Source: an uncultured Pseudomonadales bacterium | GTDB lineage: Bacteria > Pseudomonadota > Gammaproteobacteria > Pseudomonadales > Porticoccaceae | Length of the DNA: 64,000 bases | Direction: 5' to 3' | Assembly: GCA_943846685.1 (NCBI GenBank) | Contig: OX044363.1 | Location: forward strand, 1,158,001-1,222,000 | Shown: positions 56,252 to 64,000 of the stretch, piece after piece | How the letters are laid out: every line of letters starts with the position of its first letter | Position numbering within the stretch: the stretch's first letter is position 1 | Notes under the pieces: generated by a model | The model's database searches: none | What the model saw: only the letters and a program-made list of their open reading frames with translations | What the model was told of the DNA's origin: nothing | Made by a program: the position numbers and the translations under genes

Positions 56252-57382
56252 ATGAAGAAGAGATTGATAGTCGCTGTGGTTATTGTGGTTCTGGTCGGAC
56301 TTATCTATCTGCTATCCAGGCCCGATCTACCAGTAGTGAAATTGGTAAAAGTCTCTTCGGGGGTGGTTGAGCAAACTGTTTCAAATACCCGAGCCGGAAC
56401 CGTTAATGCCTGTCTGCGCTCTAAATTATCCCTGCCGATTGGCGGTCAAATCGCCGAGCTGTATGTCCGTGAAGGGGATCAGGTTGAAGAAGGGCAGTTA
56501 CTGATGTCCCTGTGGAATAACGATCGACAGGCCCAGGTCGAGCAGGCTAAAGCACAGCTGCAATCCGCCAATAAAGAACATCAAAGTATCTGCATTGCAT
56601 CTTCCTCGGATGCCCGTGAGGCGAATCGCCTGTCGCGCCTGCTGAAACAAAAACTGGTCTCTGCCGAGCGCGCCGATATGGCTGTGGCAAAATCCCAGTC
56701 CAGCGCGGCGGCCTGTGCCGCGGCGGATGCGCGAAAAACTCAGGCTCTGGCCAGCTTAAAACTCGCAGAGGCCATTTTGGCTCAGACTTATTTGAACGCC
56801 CCGTTTGCCGGACGTGTTGCCGAGGTTACCGGTGAGGTAGGGGAGTTCTCCACACCTTCGCCACCCGGAGTTCCAACACCGCCGGCGATTGATCTATTAA
56901 CCGATAATTGCCATTACATTAGCGCGCCAATCGACGAGGTTGATGCTTCCGATATTGCCGTTGGTATGCCGGTGCGCGTGACCATGGACTCCTTCCGCGA
57001 TCGGGATTTTCCCGCCACCATCCGCAGAATCTCAACCTATGTACTGGACTTTGAAAAGCAGGCGAGAACCGTTGAGGTGGAAGCGGATCTATTGCCCGAT
57101 GCAGATATGCCACGGCTGCTGGCTGGCTATAGTGCCGATATGGAGGTGATTCTGCAGGCTAAAAGTAGCGCCCTGCGAGTACCCACCGAGTTGATTGTCG
57201 ATGAGAAATTTGTACTGGTAGTCGATGCAGATAACCTTGTTCAGCAGCGTGAAATAGAGATCGGTCTCGCCAACTGGCACTACAGTGAAGTGCTCAACGG
57301 GCTAGAAGAGGGCGATTTAATTGTCGGCAATATTGGCGTTAAGGGCATAGTTGCAGGTGCCGAAGTGGTTGTCGCCCAGTGA
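56252..57382 (+). CDS. HlyD/MacA-type efflux adaptor protein
   Basis: 376-residue periplasmic adaptor anchored by one N-terminal helix (residues 4-21). Seen: the first half-lipoyl motif (LPIGGQIAELYVREGDQVEEGQLLMSL), a helical hairpin rich in Ala/Gln/Lys (95-175), the second lipoyl half (LNAPFAGRVAEVTGEVGEF), and beta-barrel/membrane-proximal domains (PVRVTMDSFRDRDF, VPTELIVDEKFVLVVD). First gene of a MacAB-like operon; its stop overlaps the ATPase start by 4 bp (GTGA). Needs an outer-membrane TolC partner, which is not in this window. Confidence 0.9.
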   Translation: MKKRLIVAVVIVVLVGLIYLLSRPDLPVVKLVKVSSGVVEQTVSNTRAGTVNACLRSKLSLPIGGQIAELYVREGDQVEEGQLLMSLWNNDRQAQVEQAKAQLQSANKEHQSICIASSSDAREANRLSRLLKQKLVSAERADMAVAKSQSSAAACAAADARKTQALASLKLAEAILAQTYLNAPFAGRVAEVTGEVGEFSTPSPPGVPTPPAIDLLTDNCHYISAPIDEVDASDIAVGMPVRVTMDSFRDRDFPATIRRISTYVLDFEKQARTVEVEADLLPDADMPRLLAGYSADMEVILQAKSSALRVPTELIVDEKFVLVVDADNLVQQREIEIGLANWHYSEVLNGLEEGDLIVGNIGVKGIVAGAEVVVAQ

Positions 57383-58086
57383 TCAGACTCGAGATGGTTA
57401 ATAAGACCTACCAGGTTGGCGAGTCGCCATTGCGTGCGTTGCGCGATGTCAGCCTATCAATTGAGTCCGGCGAATACCTGTCGGTAATGGGCCCATCAGG
57501 CTCGGGTAAATCGACTCTGTTAAATATGATTGGCCTGCTCGATCGACCGGATTCCGGCCGCTACTGGTTTGATAATATCGCCACCGAAGTGCTTGCAGAA
57601 GAGCAGCGCGCACGACTGCGCGGCGAGAATATCGGCTTTATTTTCCAGTCATTTCATTTGGTTAATCGACTGACCGCCTTTGAAAATATTGAGTTGCCAC
57701 TGATGCTTGCCGAGCAGCCGCTTAAAAAGCGCCGCGAGGCAGTTGCCGAGGTTTTAGAAATGGTTGGCCTGACTTCGCGGGCCAGCCATAAACCCAACCA
57801 GTTATCCGGTGGCCAGTTACAGCGGGTAGCCATTGCCCGGGCCATCGTTATGCGCCCACGACTGCTGCTTGCCGATGAGCCTACGGGGAATCTCGATTCC
57901 CGTTCCGGTGGTGAAGTTATTGATGTTTTGGAAAGCCTAAACCGCGAGGGTATTACCCTGATTATGGTGACCCACGACCAGAATATTGGCGATCGCGCGA
58001 CACGGCATATTCGTATGGTCGATGGGCAGATTGATCGTGACCACAGCCATAGCAATAGCCATCAGGTGAATAATGAAACTGCTTGA
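57379..58086 (+). CDS. ABC transporter ATP-binding protein (MacB/LolD type)
   Basis: 235-residue ATPase: Walker A GPSGSGKST at 38-46, Q-loop FIFQSFHLVNRL, signature LSGGQLQRVAIARA near 142, Walker B LLLADEPTG near 162, H-loop VTHD. Of the LolD/MacB group that powers FtsX-like permeases. Start GTG 57379 overlaps the adaptor stop. A His-rich tail (DHSHSNSHQ) is unusual. The end overlaps the first permease by 14 bp. Confidence 0.93.
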   Translation: MIRLEMVNKTYQVGESPLRALRDVSLSIESGEYLSVMGPSGSGKSTLLNMIGLLDRPDSGRYWFDNIATEVLAEEQRARLRGENIGFIFQSFHLVNRLTAFENIELPLMLAEQPLKKRREAVAEVLEMVGLTSRASHKPNQLSGGQLQRVAIARAIVMRPRLLLADEPTGNLDSRSGGEVIDVLESLNREGITLIMVTHDQNIGDRATRHIRMVDGQIDRDHSHSNSHQVNNETA

Positions 58087-59281
58087 TCAGTTTGTTTTTA
58101 ATCGGCAGATATTTCAGCGCCATCGAGTGCGCACCTTTCTTCTATTGCTGGCAGTGGGTATCGGTGTCGCCTCGGTTATTTTATTGACCAGTCTCGGTGA
58201 GGGTGCGCGGCGCTATGTCGATCGAGAATTCTCGGCGCTGGGCAATCGGGTGTTAATTGTTCTCCCCGGTCGCAAGGAGACCACCGGTGGTGGACCGCCA
58301 ATTTATGGCGCTGTACCCCGTGACCTGACACTTGAGGATGCCAATGCCCTGCAGAGAATTCCCGGTGTTCTGGCGATGGCGCCGATTATCGCCGGTATGA
58401 CCACCGTGGCGCGGGACAGTCGCTCCAGAGAAGTGATTACCCTTGGCAGTACCGATGCTTTTTTTGCGGTAAGACAGCTGGATGTGGGCGTTGGCCGCAT
58501 ACTCTCGCCGCGCACCCGTTCCGAGGCGTTGGCAGTCTGTGTGCTCGGGGTAAAACTTAAGCGCGAATTATTTGGCAATAGCCGCGCACTTGGCGAATGG
58601 GTAAGAGTCGGTGATCGGCGTATGCGGGTTATTGGTGTGTTGGAGGAACGCGGTGAATCCCTGGGTTTGGATCTGCGGGATATGTTGGTGATACCGGTAC
58701 GCACCGCTGAACAGCTATTTGATTCGCCTGGACTGTTTCGAATTATTTTAGATATAGCAGCCAGCGCTGACAGCGACAAAATTCAGCAACAGATGTTATC
58801 GACGATTCGCAAACGCCACGATGGCGAGGAGGATGTCACGGTGATCAGCCAGGATTCCATGCTCGCCGCTTTCGATAATATTCTCTCGGTGCTGACCATG
58901 GCGATTGCCGCAATCTCGTCGATTAGTTTATTGGTCGCGGGTATTTTAATTATGAATATCAGTCTTATTTCCGTTAGCCAGCGGCGTCGGGAAATAGGCT
59001 TGTTAAAAGCTATAGGTGCTAGTAGCCGACAGATAAGGCAGTTGTTTGTCGGTGAGTCGCTACTGTTGATCTCCATGGGCTCTATCGCCGGTATCCTGTT
59101 TGCCTTTGGACTGATTTTTGTATTTGCTAATCTATGGCCACAGTTCCCACTGATGCCACCGCTCTGGGCCGTGCCTGCAGCGGTGGGTATGGCTTTTATC
59201 ACTGGGCTGACGTTTTCAATTGCACCGGCCAGGCGTGCTGCAGCATTGGATCCAGTGCTAGCGCTACGAGGCCTACAATAA
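58073..59281 (+). CDS. MacB/FtsX-like ABC permease (first)
   Basis: 402-residue permease: N-terminal membrane helix (RTFLLLLAVGIGVASVILLTS), a large periplasmic domain (MacB_PCD; residues ~50-270), and three C-terminal helices (AIAAISSISLLVAGILIMNISLIS, LLISMGSIAGILFAFGLIFVF, AAVGMAFITGLTFSIAPARRAAALDPVLALRGL). The mechanotransmission layout is that of MacB. Two separate permeases suggest a heterodimer with the next gene. Confidence 0.9.
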   Translation: MKLLDQFVFNRQIFQRHRVRTFLLLLAVGIGVASVILLTSLGEGARRYVDREFSALGNRVLIVLPGRKETTGGGPPIYGAVPRDLTLEDANALQRIPGVLAMAPIIAGMTTVARDSRSREVITLGSTDAFFAVRQLDVGVGRILSPRTRSEALAVCVLGVKLKRELFGNSRALGEWVRVGDRRMRVIGVLEERGESLGLDLRDMLVIPVRTAEQLFDSPGLFRIILDIAASADSDKIQQQMLSTIRKRHDGEEDVTVISQDSMLAAFDNILSVLTMAIAAISSISLLVAGILIMNISLISVSQRRREIGLLKAIGASSRQIRQLFVGESLLLISMGSIAGILFAFGLIFVFANLWPQFPLMPPLWAVPAAVGMAFITGLTFSIAPARRAAALDPVLALRGLQ

Positions 59282-60477
59282 TGCGCTTGGGCGACAGCAG
59301 CCGCTGGATCTTTAAGGCGCTGTGGATACAGCGCACCCGCAGTCTATTAACGATTGTTGGCTTCTCTATTGGTATTGCGGCGATGGTCTTATTGAGCGCA
59401 CTAGGTGAGGGCTTGCGGCTTTTTGTGATGAATGAATTTACCCAGTTTGGCAGCCATATTATTGCCGTCAATCCCGGTAAAACAGAAACCTTTGGAGTCG
59501 GTGGTCTTTTAAACACCACCAGACCTCTTTCTCTGGATGATGCATCGGCAATTGCCAAATTGCCGAATGTAGAAGAGGTCGTACCTTTGGTAATGGGCAA
59601 TGCCAAGGTCAAAGCAGGCCAGCGCGGTCGCTATGTAGATATTGCCGGTGTCGGTGGGGCGGCGGACAAGGCCTGGAAACTCGAGCTGGAACTGGGTAGC
59701 TTTTTACCCGCCGATGACCTGCAGCGGCCGCGCTCTTTTGTGGTGCTAGGTAGCAAGGTTCGGCAGGAATTATTTGCCAATGCCAACCCGGTGGGGGATT
59801 TTGTTCATATAGGTGGCGCGCGATTTCGAGTGATTGGTGTCACTGCCCCGAAAGGTGAGTTTTTGGGCACAGATCTCGATGACCTGGTCTATATTCCGGC
59901 GGGCAAGGGGATGCAGCTGTTTAACCGCCAAAGCCTGATGGAGATTGATATTTTCTTTAATCCAAGATCAACCAGCGAGGCGATGGCGACAAAGATCAGC
60001 AAACTGTTGATCGACCGCCATGGGTTTGAGGATTTCACCATAGTCACTCAGGATCAGGTGCTCTCGACCATGGATAATATTTTATCTATCCTGACCTTTG
60101 CCGGCGCCGGATTAGGGGCTATTTCATTGCTAGTGGGAGGCGTCGGTATCACCACCATTCTGATGATTACCGTCAATGAGCGTATTGCCGAAGTGGGTTT
60201 GTTACGCGCCCTGGGAGGTACTGTCGGTGAAGTGCGCACGCTGTTTTTGGGTGAAGCGTTGGTGCTAGGTCTGATAGGCGGTATTTGTGGCCTATTGTTA
60301 GTGGCATTACTACTATTAATTATTTTTCTAGTTGTGCCGGGACTTCCGGTTGCCCTGAGCCCGAAAATTGTTCTCGGTGCGCTGGCTATCTCTATGCTGA
60401 TTGGTTTGATTGCCGGTAGCCGACCCGCCGCGCGCGCGGCGCGGTTAACACCGATTGATGCGCTTAGAGCTGAATAG
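59281..60477 (+). CDS. MacB/FtsX-like ABC permease (second)
   Basis: 398 residues from ATG 59281, which overlaps the stop of the first permease (TAATG); open frame upstream is only overlap. N-terminal helix (SLLTIVGFSIGIAAMVLLSALGEGLRLF), a periplasmic domain with EGLRLFVMNEFTQFGSHIIAVNPGKTETFG, three C-terminal helices, ending PAARAARLTPIDALRAE. Clearly homologous to the first permease but divergent, so the pair probably acts as a heterodimer. Substrate unknown: macrolides, peptides or siderophores are possible. Confidence 0.9.
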   Translation: MRLGDSSRWIFKALWIQRTRSLLTIVGFSIGIAAMVLLSALGEGLRLFVMNEFTQFGSHIIAVNPGKTETFGVGGLLNTTRPLSLDDASAIAKLPNVEEVVPLVMGNAKVKAGQRGRYVDIAGVGGAADKAWKLELELGSFLPADDLQRPRSFVVLGSKVRQELFANANPVGDFVHIGGARFRVIGVTAPKGEFLGTDLDDLVYIPAGKGMQLFNRQSLMEIDIFFNPRSTSEAMATKISKLLIDRHGFEDFTIVTQDQVLSTMDNILSILTFAGAGLGAISLLVGGVGITTILMITVNERIAEVGLLRALGGTVGEVRTLFLGEALVLGLIGGICGLLLVALLLLIIFLVVPGLPVALSPKIVLGALAISMLIGLIAGSRPAARAARLTPIDALRAE

Positions 60478-60557
60478 AAGCGCGCAAAGCTAATTCAGGT
60501 TGACTCAACGGCGCAGGGTTGCAACACTCGCAGGCAAATTAGAAAGCAAACAATTCC

Positions 60558-61076
60558 ATGACTCGAATAATTGGCATAGACCCAGGATCACGGCGTACCG
60601 GCTACGGTATTGTCGATGTTGACGCGGGAAAAGCACGCTATGTCACCAGCGGTATTATTCGCTTGCCGGAGAAATCCCTCGCCGAGCGTTTAAAAATTAT
60701 TTTTGATGGTATCACTCAACTGGTCGGGCAATATCACCCCGAAGAGATGGGTATTGAAGAGGTGTTTTTATCCCACAATGCCAGTTCCGCACTGAAATTG
60801 GGACAGGCCCGTGGCGCTGCCATTGTCGCCGGGGTAAATGCCGGCCTCAGTGTCGGTGAGTACTCTGCACGCAGCGTTAAGCTGGCGGTGGTAGGCACAG
60901 GTGCTGCGGATAAATCCCAGGTACAGATGATGATTGTGCAGCTGCTAAAGTTATCCGAAGCACCGGCTGAAGATGCCGCCGACGCACTCGCAGTTGCACT
61001 CTGCCATGCGCAGACATCAAAATCCCTTAGCGTCATGGCCGGTGCCAGCGGATACGCTCGCGGGCGACACAAATAA
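60558..61076 (+). CDS. ruvC: Holliday junction resolvase RuvC
   Basis: 172-residue endonuclease cutting Holliday junctions bound by RuvAB. RNase H fold: first catalytic Asp D8 in IIGIDPGSRRTGYG, Glu in GIEEVFLSHNASSALKLGQARGAA, and the C-terminal APAEDAADALAVALCHA with the last Asp. First of ruvCAB; ruvA follows after 33 bp. In most gammaproteobacteria yebC lies between aspS and ruvC; here a MacAB-like operon occupies that place. Confidence 0.96.
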   Translation: MTRIIGIDPGSRRTGYGIVDVDAGKARYVTSGIIRLPEKSLAERLKIIFDGITQLVGQYHPEEMGIEEVFLSHNASSALKLGQARGAAIVAGVNAGLSVGEYSARSVKLAVVGTGAADKSQVQMMIVQLLKLSEAPAEDAADALAVALCHAQTSKSLSVMAGASGYARGRHK

Positions 61077-61109
61077 AATTACACACAGTAGACGAGAACA
61101 GCAAAAATT

Positions 61110-61712
61110 ATGATTGGACGACTTCAGGGCAAGGTAGTAGAAAAGCAGGCACCGGATTTGCTGGTTGATGTGCAGGGTGTTGGCTATGAGGTGTTGGTAT
61201 CACTCAATACCTTTTTTGATGTTCCGGAAGTCGGCGCAGTGGTCACCCTGCATACTCACTTTGTGGTGCGTGAAGATATACAGCAGCTCTACGGTTTTAC
61301 AAAAGTCTCCGAGCGCAGCCTGTTTCGCAATCTGATTAAGGTTAATGGCGTTGGCCCAAAAATGGCACTGGCGATTCTCTCAGGCATGTCCGCCAATGAC
61401 TTCGCTATCTGTGTGCACAATAACGATACAGCCACGCTGGTTAAGCTGCCCGGTGTTGGTAAGAAGACTGCCGAGCGTTTGCTGATTGAAATGCGCGACA
61501 AGATTGGCGATATAGATACCAGTACTGGTGGTGCTGGAACCAAGGGCAGTCACAGTGCCCAGTCTGATATTGCCCAAGAGGCTGAGAGTGCGCTGATTGC
61601 GTTGGGTTATAAGCCTGCGGATGCAGCCAAGATTGTTAATCGCGTTGCCGATGAGACAGTTACCGATGCTGGTCAGTTGATACGTCTGGCGCTAAAAAGC
61701 ATGAACGCGTAA
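61110..61712 (+). CDS. ruvA: Holliday junction branch migration protein RuvA
   Basis: 200 residues: N-terminal OB domain (MIGRLQGKVVEKQAPDLLVDVQGVGYEV), helix-hairpin-helix pair (LIKVNGVGPKMALAILSGM, LVKLPGVGKKTAERLLIEMRDK), and the C-terminal RuvB-binding helix domain (SALIALGYKPADAAKIVNRV). Normal length; 90 bp before ruvB. Confidence 0.96.
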   Translation: MIGRLQGKVVEKQAPDLLVDVQGVGYEVLVSLNTFFDVPEVGAVVTLHTHFVVREDIQQLYGFTKVSERSLFRNLIKVNGVGPKMALAILSGMSANDFAICVHNNDTATLVKLPGVGKKTAERLLIEMRDKIGDIDTSTGGAGTKGSHSAQSDIAQEAESALIALGYKPADAAKIVNRVADETVTDAGQLIRLALKSMNA

Positions 61713-61802
61713 GGGCGGTTTAATCTCTATAAAGGCTTGTCCGGCTAGTGAAAAATACGCAGCACCAAGGTATGCTACCCAGCAAAACCAAGATGGTGTT
61801 AG

Positions 61803-62840
61803 ATGATAGAGCCGGATCGCATAATCTCCCCAGATATCTCTGTTGCTGAAGAGCGTTTTGATCGCGCTTTAAGACCAGTTGCACTCGCTGACTACGTGGG
61901 TCAGCCAGTGGTGGTTGAGCAGTTGGATATCTTTATTCAAGCGGCGCGCAAGCGCGAAGAACCGCTGGATCACACCTTGGTATTTGGTCCTCCGGGTCTG
62001 GGTAAAACCACTCTGGCACATATTATTGCCAACGAGATGCAGGTGGATCTTAAAACCACCTCTGGGCCGGTTCTTGAAAAGGCTGGTGATCTCGCCGCAC
62101 TGTTAACCAATCTTGAGCCTGGAGACGTTCTGTTTATCGATGAGATTCATCGTCTCAGTCCAGTGGTTGAAGAAATTCTCTACCCCGCGATGGAAGACTA
62201 CCAACTCGATATCGTGATTGGTGAAGGCCCAGCGGCACGTTCAATTAAACTCGATCTGCCGCCTTTTACCTTGGTCGGTGCAACCACCAGAGCCGGTTTG
62301 CTAACCTCTCCACTGCGTGATCGTTTCGGTATTGTTCAACGCCTGGAATTTTACTCTGAAGCTGACCTAACCAGTATTGTCCGTCGTGCCGGCAGCATAT
62401 TAAATGTCGATGTGGATGCCGCCGGTGCGCGTGAAATTGCCTGCCGCTCAAGAGGCACACCGCGAATTGCCAACCGACTGTTGCGTCGCGTTCGTGATTA
62501 CGCCGAAGTTAAAGGCGATGGCAGTATTTGCGCAGAGATTGCCGATGCGGCACTGAATATGCTCAATGTTGATCAGCGCGGTTTTGATCATCAGGATCGA
62601 CGCCTGCTGCTAACCCTGATGGAAAAGTTTGAAGGCGGTCCTGTCGGCGTGGATAGTTTGGCTGCAGCACTGAGTGAAGAGCGCGGCACCATTGAAGATG
62701 TGCTCGAGCCCTATCTGATTCAGCAGGGTTATCTGATGCGCACTTCAAGAGGGCGTATGGCAACTCGTATGGCCTATGAGTACTTTGGCCTAAAAAGCCC
62801 CAAGCCGGTCAATCAACAATTGGATGCGCTTGATGGTTAA
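61803..62840 (+). CDS. ruvB: Holliday junction branch migration ATPase RuvB
   Basis: 345-residue AAA+ motor: Walker [10 protein letters not shown] at 62-70, Walker B LFIDEIHR, sensor 1 GATTRAG, arginine finger region [16 protein letters not shown], and the C-terminal winged helix ([13 protein letters not shown]). Its 3' end overlaps ybgC by 17 bp. Drives branch migration with RuvA. Confidence 0.97.
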   Translation: MIEPDRIISPDISVAEERFDRALRPVALADYVGQPVVVEQLDIFIQAARKREEPLDHTLVFGPPGLGKTTLAHIIANEMQVDLKTTSGPVLEKAGDLAALLTNLEPGDVLFIDEIHRLSPVVEEILYPAMEDYQLDIVIGEGPAARSIKLDLPPFTLVGATTRAGLLTSPLRDRFGIVQRLEFYSEADLTSIVRRAGSILNVDVDAAGAREIACRSRGTPRIANRLLRRVRDYAEVKGDGSICAEIADAALNMLNVDQRGFDHQDRRLLLTLMEKFEGGPVGVDSLAAALSEERGTIEDVLEPYLIQQGYLMRTSRGRMATRMAYEYFGLKSPKPVNQQLDALDG

Positions 62841-63261
62841 TGAAAGCGCTGAGTTTTCTCTGCCAATCAGAGTCTATGTCGAGGATACAGATGCTGGCGG
62901 CATTGTTTTCTATGCCAACTATCTCAAATTTATGGAAAGGGCCCGCACCGAATTAATGCGTAGTCTAGGCTTTGACAAACCGGCGCTGTTTGATGGTATG
63001 CAGTTTGTTGTTCATGAGGTTGGGCTTAAATACCGCAGCCCGGCTATCCTTGATGATGAGATATTTGTGACAGCAAGGCTAACCAAAGCGACCAGGGCAA
63101 CCTTTGAAATGACCCAGCAGGTTTTTCGAGGCTGTTCATTAGAAGATAGAGAATTATTAGTTGAGGGCAGGGTAAAAGTTGCCTGTATCGATGCCCACAG
63201 CAAGCGCCCTAAAGGCATGCCAAAAATGATGTTTGAAACCTTAAAAAGCCAACTTGGCTAA
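62824..63261 (+). CDS. ybgC: Tol-Pal-associated acyl-CoA thioesterase YbgC
   Basis: Hotdog thioesterase, about 145 residues from ATG 62824 (an ATG three codons later, 62833, is an alternative). Signature [42 protein letters not shown]. In E. coli it acts on acyl-CoA or acyl-ACP linked to phospholipid synthesis. Start lies inside ruvB; tolQ follows after 15 bp. Confidence 0.95.
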   Translation: MRLMVNESAEFSLPIRVYVEDTDAGGIVFYANYLKFMERARTELMRSLGFDKPALFDGMQFVVHEVGLKYRSPAILDDEIFVTARLTKATRATFEMTQQVFRGCSLEDRELLVEGRVKVACIDAHSKRPKGMPKMMFETLKSQLG

Positions 63262-63276
63262 ACCTGGAGTTAAGCA

Positions 63277-63966
63277 GTGATTGAAGAAAATTTATCCATA
63301 TGGTCGTTAATTGCCAATGCCAGCCTACTGGTACAAGGGGTTATGGCGATTCTGTTTATTGCCTCAGTGATGTCTTGGGTGATGATTATTCAGCGCGGTC
63401 TCTATCTGCGCAGTGCCCAGCGCGGCTTCCGTGAATTTGAAGATGCCTTCTGGTCTGGTGTCGACCTAAATAGCCTGTATACAGATCTCACCCAGAAAGC
63501 CAAACAGCAGGGCGGCACTGATGGTATTGAGAATGTCTTTCGCTCCGGCTTTCGGGAATTTAACCGTCTCACTCAGGGTGATAAAGCCGATCCAGATGCG
63601 GTGATGGAAGGTGCCGATAGAGCCATGCGCGTGGCGCTGTCGAGAGAGGACGAAAAGCTTAATATCAGCCTGCCATTTTTGGCCAGTGTTGCCTCGGTAA
63701 GCCCTTATATTGGACTGTTTGGCACAGTGTGGGGGATTATGAATTCCTTCCGCGGTCTGGCCATGGTGCAGCAGGCGACTCTGGCGACTGTAGCTCCAGG
63801 TATCTCCGAGGCGCTGATCGCTACAGCTATGGGCCTATTTGCCGCGATTCCTGCGGTGATTGCCTACAACCGCTATGCGGCACTAGTGGAAATGACTAAT
63901 AGTAATTACGAGACCTTTGCGGAAGAATTCTCCAGTATTCTGCACCGTCAAGTACATGCCCACTGA
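63277..63966 (+). CDS. tolQ: Tol-Pal system inner-membrane protein TolQ
   Basis: 229-residue MotA/TolQ/ExbB-family proton-channel subunit, three membrane helices: about 18-40, then ASVASVSPYIGLFGTVWGIMNSF, then APGISEALIATAMGLFAAIPAVIAYNRY. These two segments carry the conserved TolQ proline and threonine residues of the channel. Start GTG 63277 after GGAG. Energises envelope constriction during division. Confidence 0.96.
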   Translation: MIEENLSIWSLIANASLLVQGVMAILFIASVMSWVMIIQRGLYLRSAQRGFREFEDAFWSGVDLNSLYTDLTQKAKQQGGTDGIENVFRSGFREFNRLTQGDKADPDAVMEGADRAMRVALSREDEKLNISLPFLASVASVSPYIGLFGTVWGIMNSFRGLAMVQQATLATVAPGISEALIATAMGLFAAIPAVIAYNRYAALVEMTNSNYETFAEEFSSILHRQVHAH

Positions 63967-63976
63967 GGCTTGCTAA

Positions 63977-64000
63977 GTGAAGAGTAAAAGAACCAAGCGA
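63977..64000 (+). CDS. tolR: Start of TolR (cut by window edge)
   Basis: GTG 63977 begins the frame KSKRTKR, a basic N-terminus as in TolR, 10 bp after the tolQ stop. Only eight codons are visible; identity rests on gene order. Confidence 0.55.

Overview
The window looks like chromosome of a marine-type gammaproteobacterium. Pointers are the order fmdB, aspS, ruvC, ruvA, ruvB, ybgC, tolQ, (tolR), the uvrC-pgsA-tRNA block, TTG and GTG starts after good Shine-Dalgarno sequences, and a secreted multi-CBM protein like those of polysaccharide-using marine gammaproteobacteria. A Cellvibrionales (SAR92/Porticoccus-like) source is my inference; no 16S rRNA gene is present to confirm it. Layout: 0-6.5 kb holds tal (cut by the window edge), dusA, a DUF4143 ATPase, uvrC, pgsA, tRNA-Cys and tRNA-Leu(UAA), the last flanked by broken tRNA-Leu copies and a row of hairpins. 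6.7-12 kb is a zinc-homeostasis island: a Zur-box-like palindrome, two CobW-type GTPases, DUF1826, Zur and an LbtU-type outer-membrane protein. 12.5-17.4 kb is one giant secreted gene: four near-identical WWSWD modules, three other beta-rich modules, two seven-bladed RCC1-type propellers and calcium-binding TSP3 repeats. 17.5-24 kb is an almost complete molybdenum-cofactor cluster (moaC, moaD, moaE, mobA, moeB, moaB, moeA, moaA) ending in a TauE/TSUP transporter. 24-28.4 kb is accessory: an encapsulated-ferritin-type protein without its targeting tail or an encapsulin, a BrnT/BrnA toxin-antitoxin pair, a small methyltransferase, a four-gene soft-metal operon, and tesB. 29-34 kb has three acyl-CoA dehydrogenases and a quinone-oxidoreductase-like enzyme. 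34.5-39.8 kb has ubiX, a YhbP-like protein, recQ and hipBA. 39.9-48.9 kb is amino-acid catabolism: putA with a divergent Lrp-type regulator, alanine racemase, D-amino-acid transaminase and 5-oxoprolinase pxpABC. 49-64 kb is mostly housekeeping (lytic transglycosylase, proS, HIT protein, an HU with a histone-H1-like tail, fmdB, aspS, a bipolar low-complexity protein, a MacAB-like exporter, ruvCAB, ybgC, tolQ, start of tolR). Two window-wide features matter to a reader. First, at least seven gaps between genes are filled by a family of palindromic and tandem repeats built on the core TGTCATC/GATGACA; several loci have grown their own minisatellites of 21, 22, 26, 29 or 30 bp. Second, five genes (the giant secreted gene, moaC, moaD, recQ, putA) carry single-base indels, nine insertions and two deletions by my reading. 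Codon-level conservation continues on both sides, and in two genes the indels jointly restore the frame. Sequencing or assembly error is the simplest explanation, so I annotate these genes as continuous and mark each lesion.
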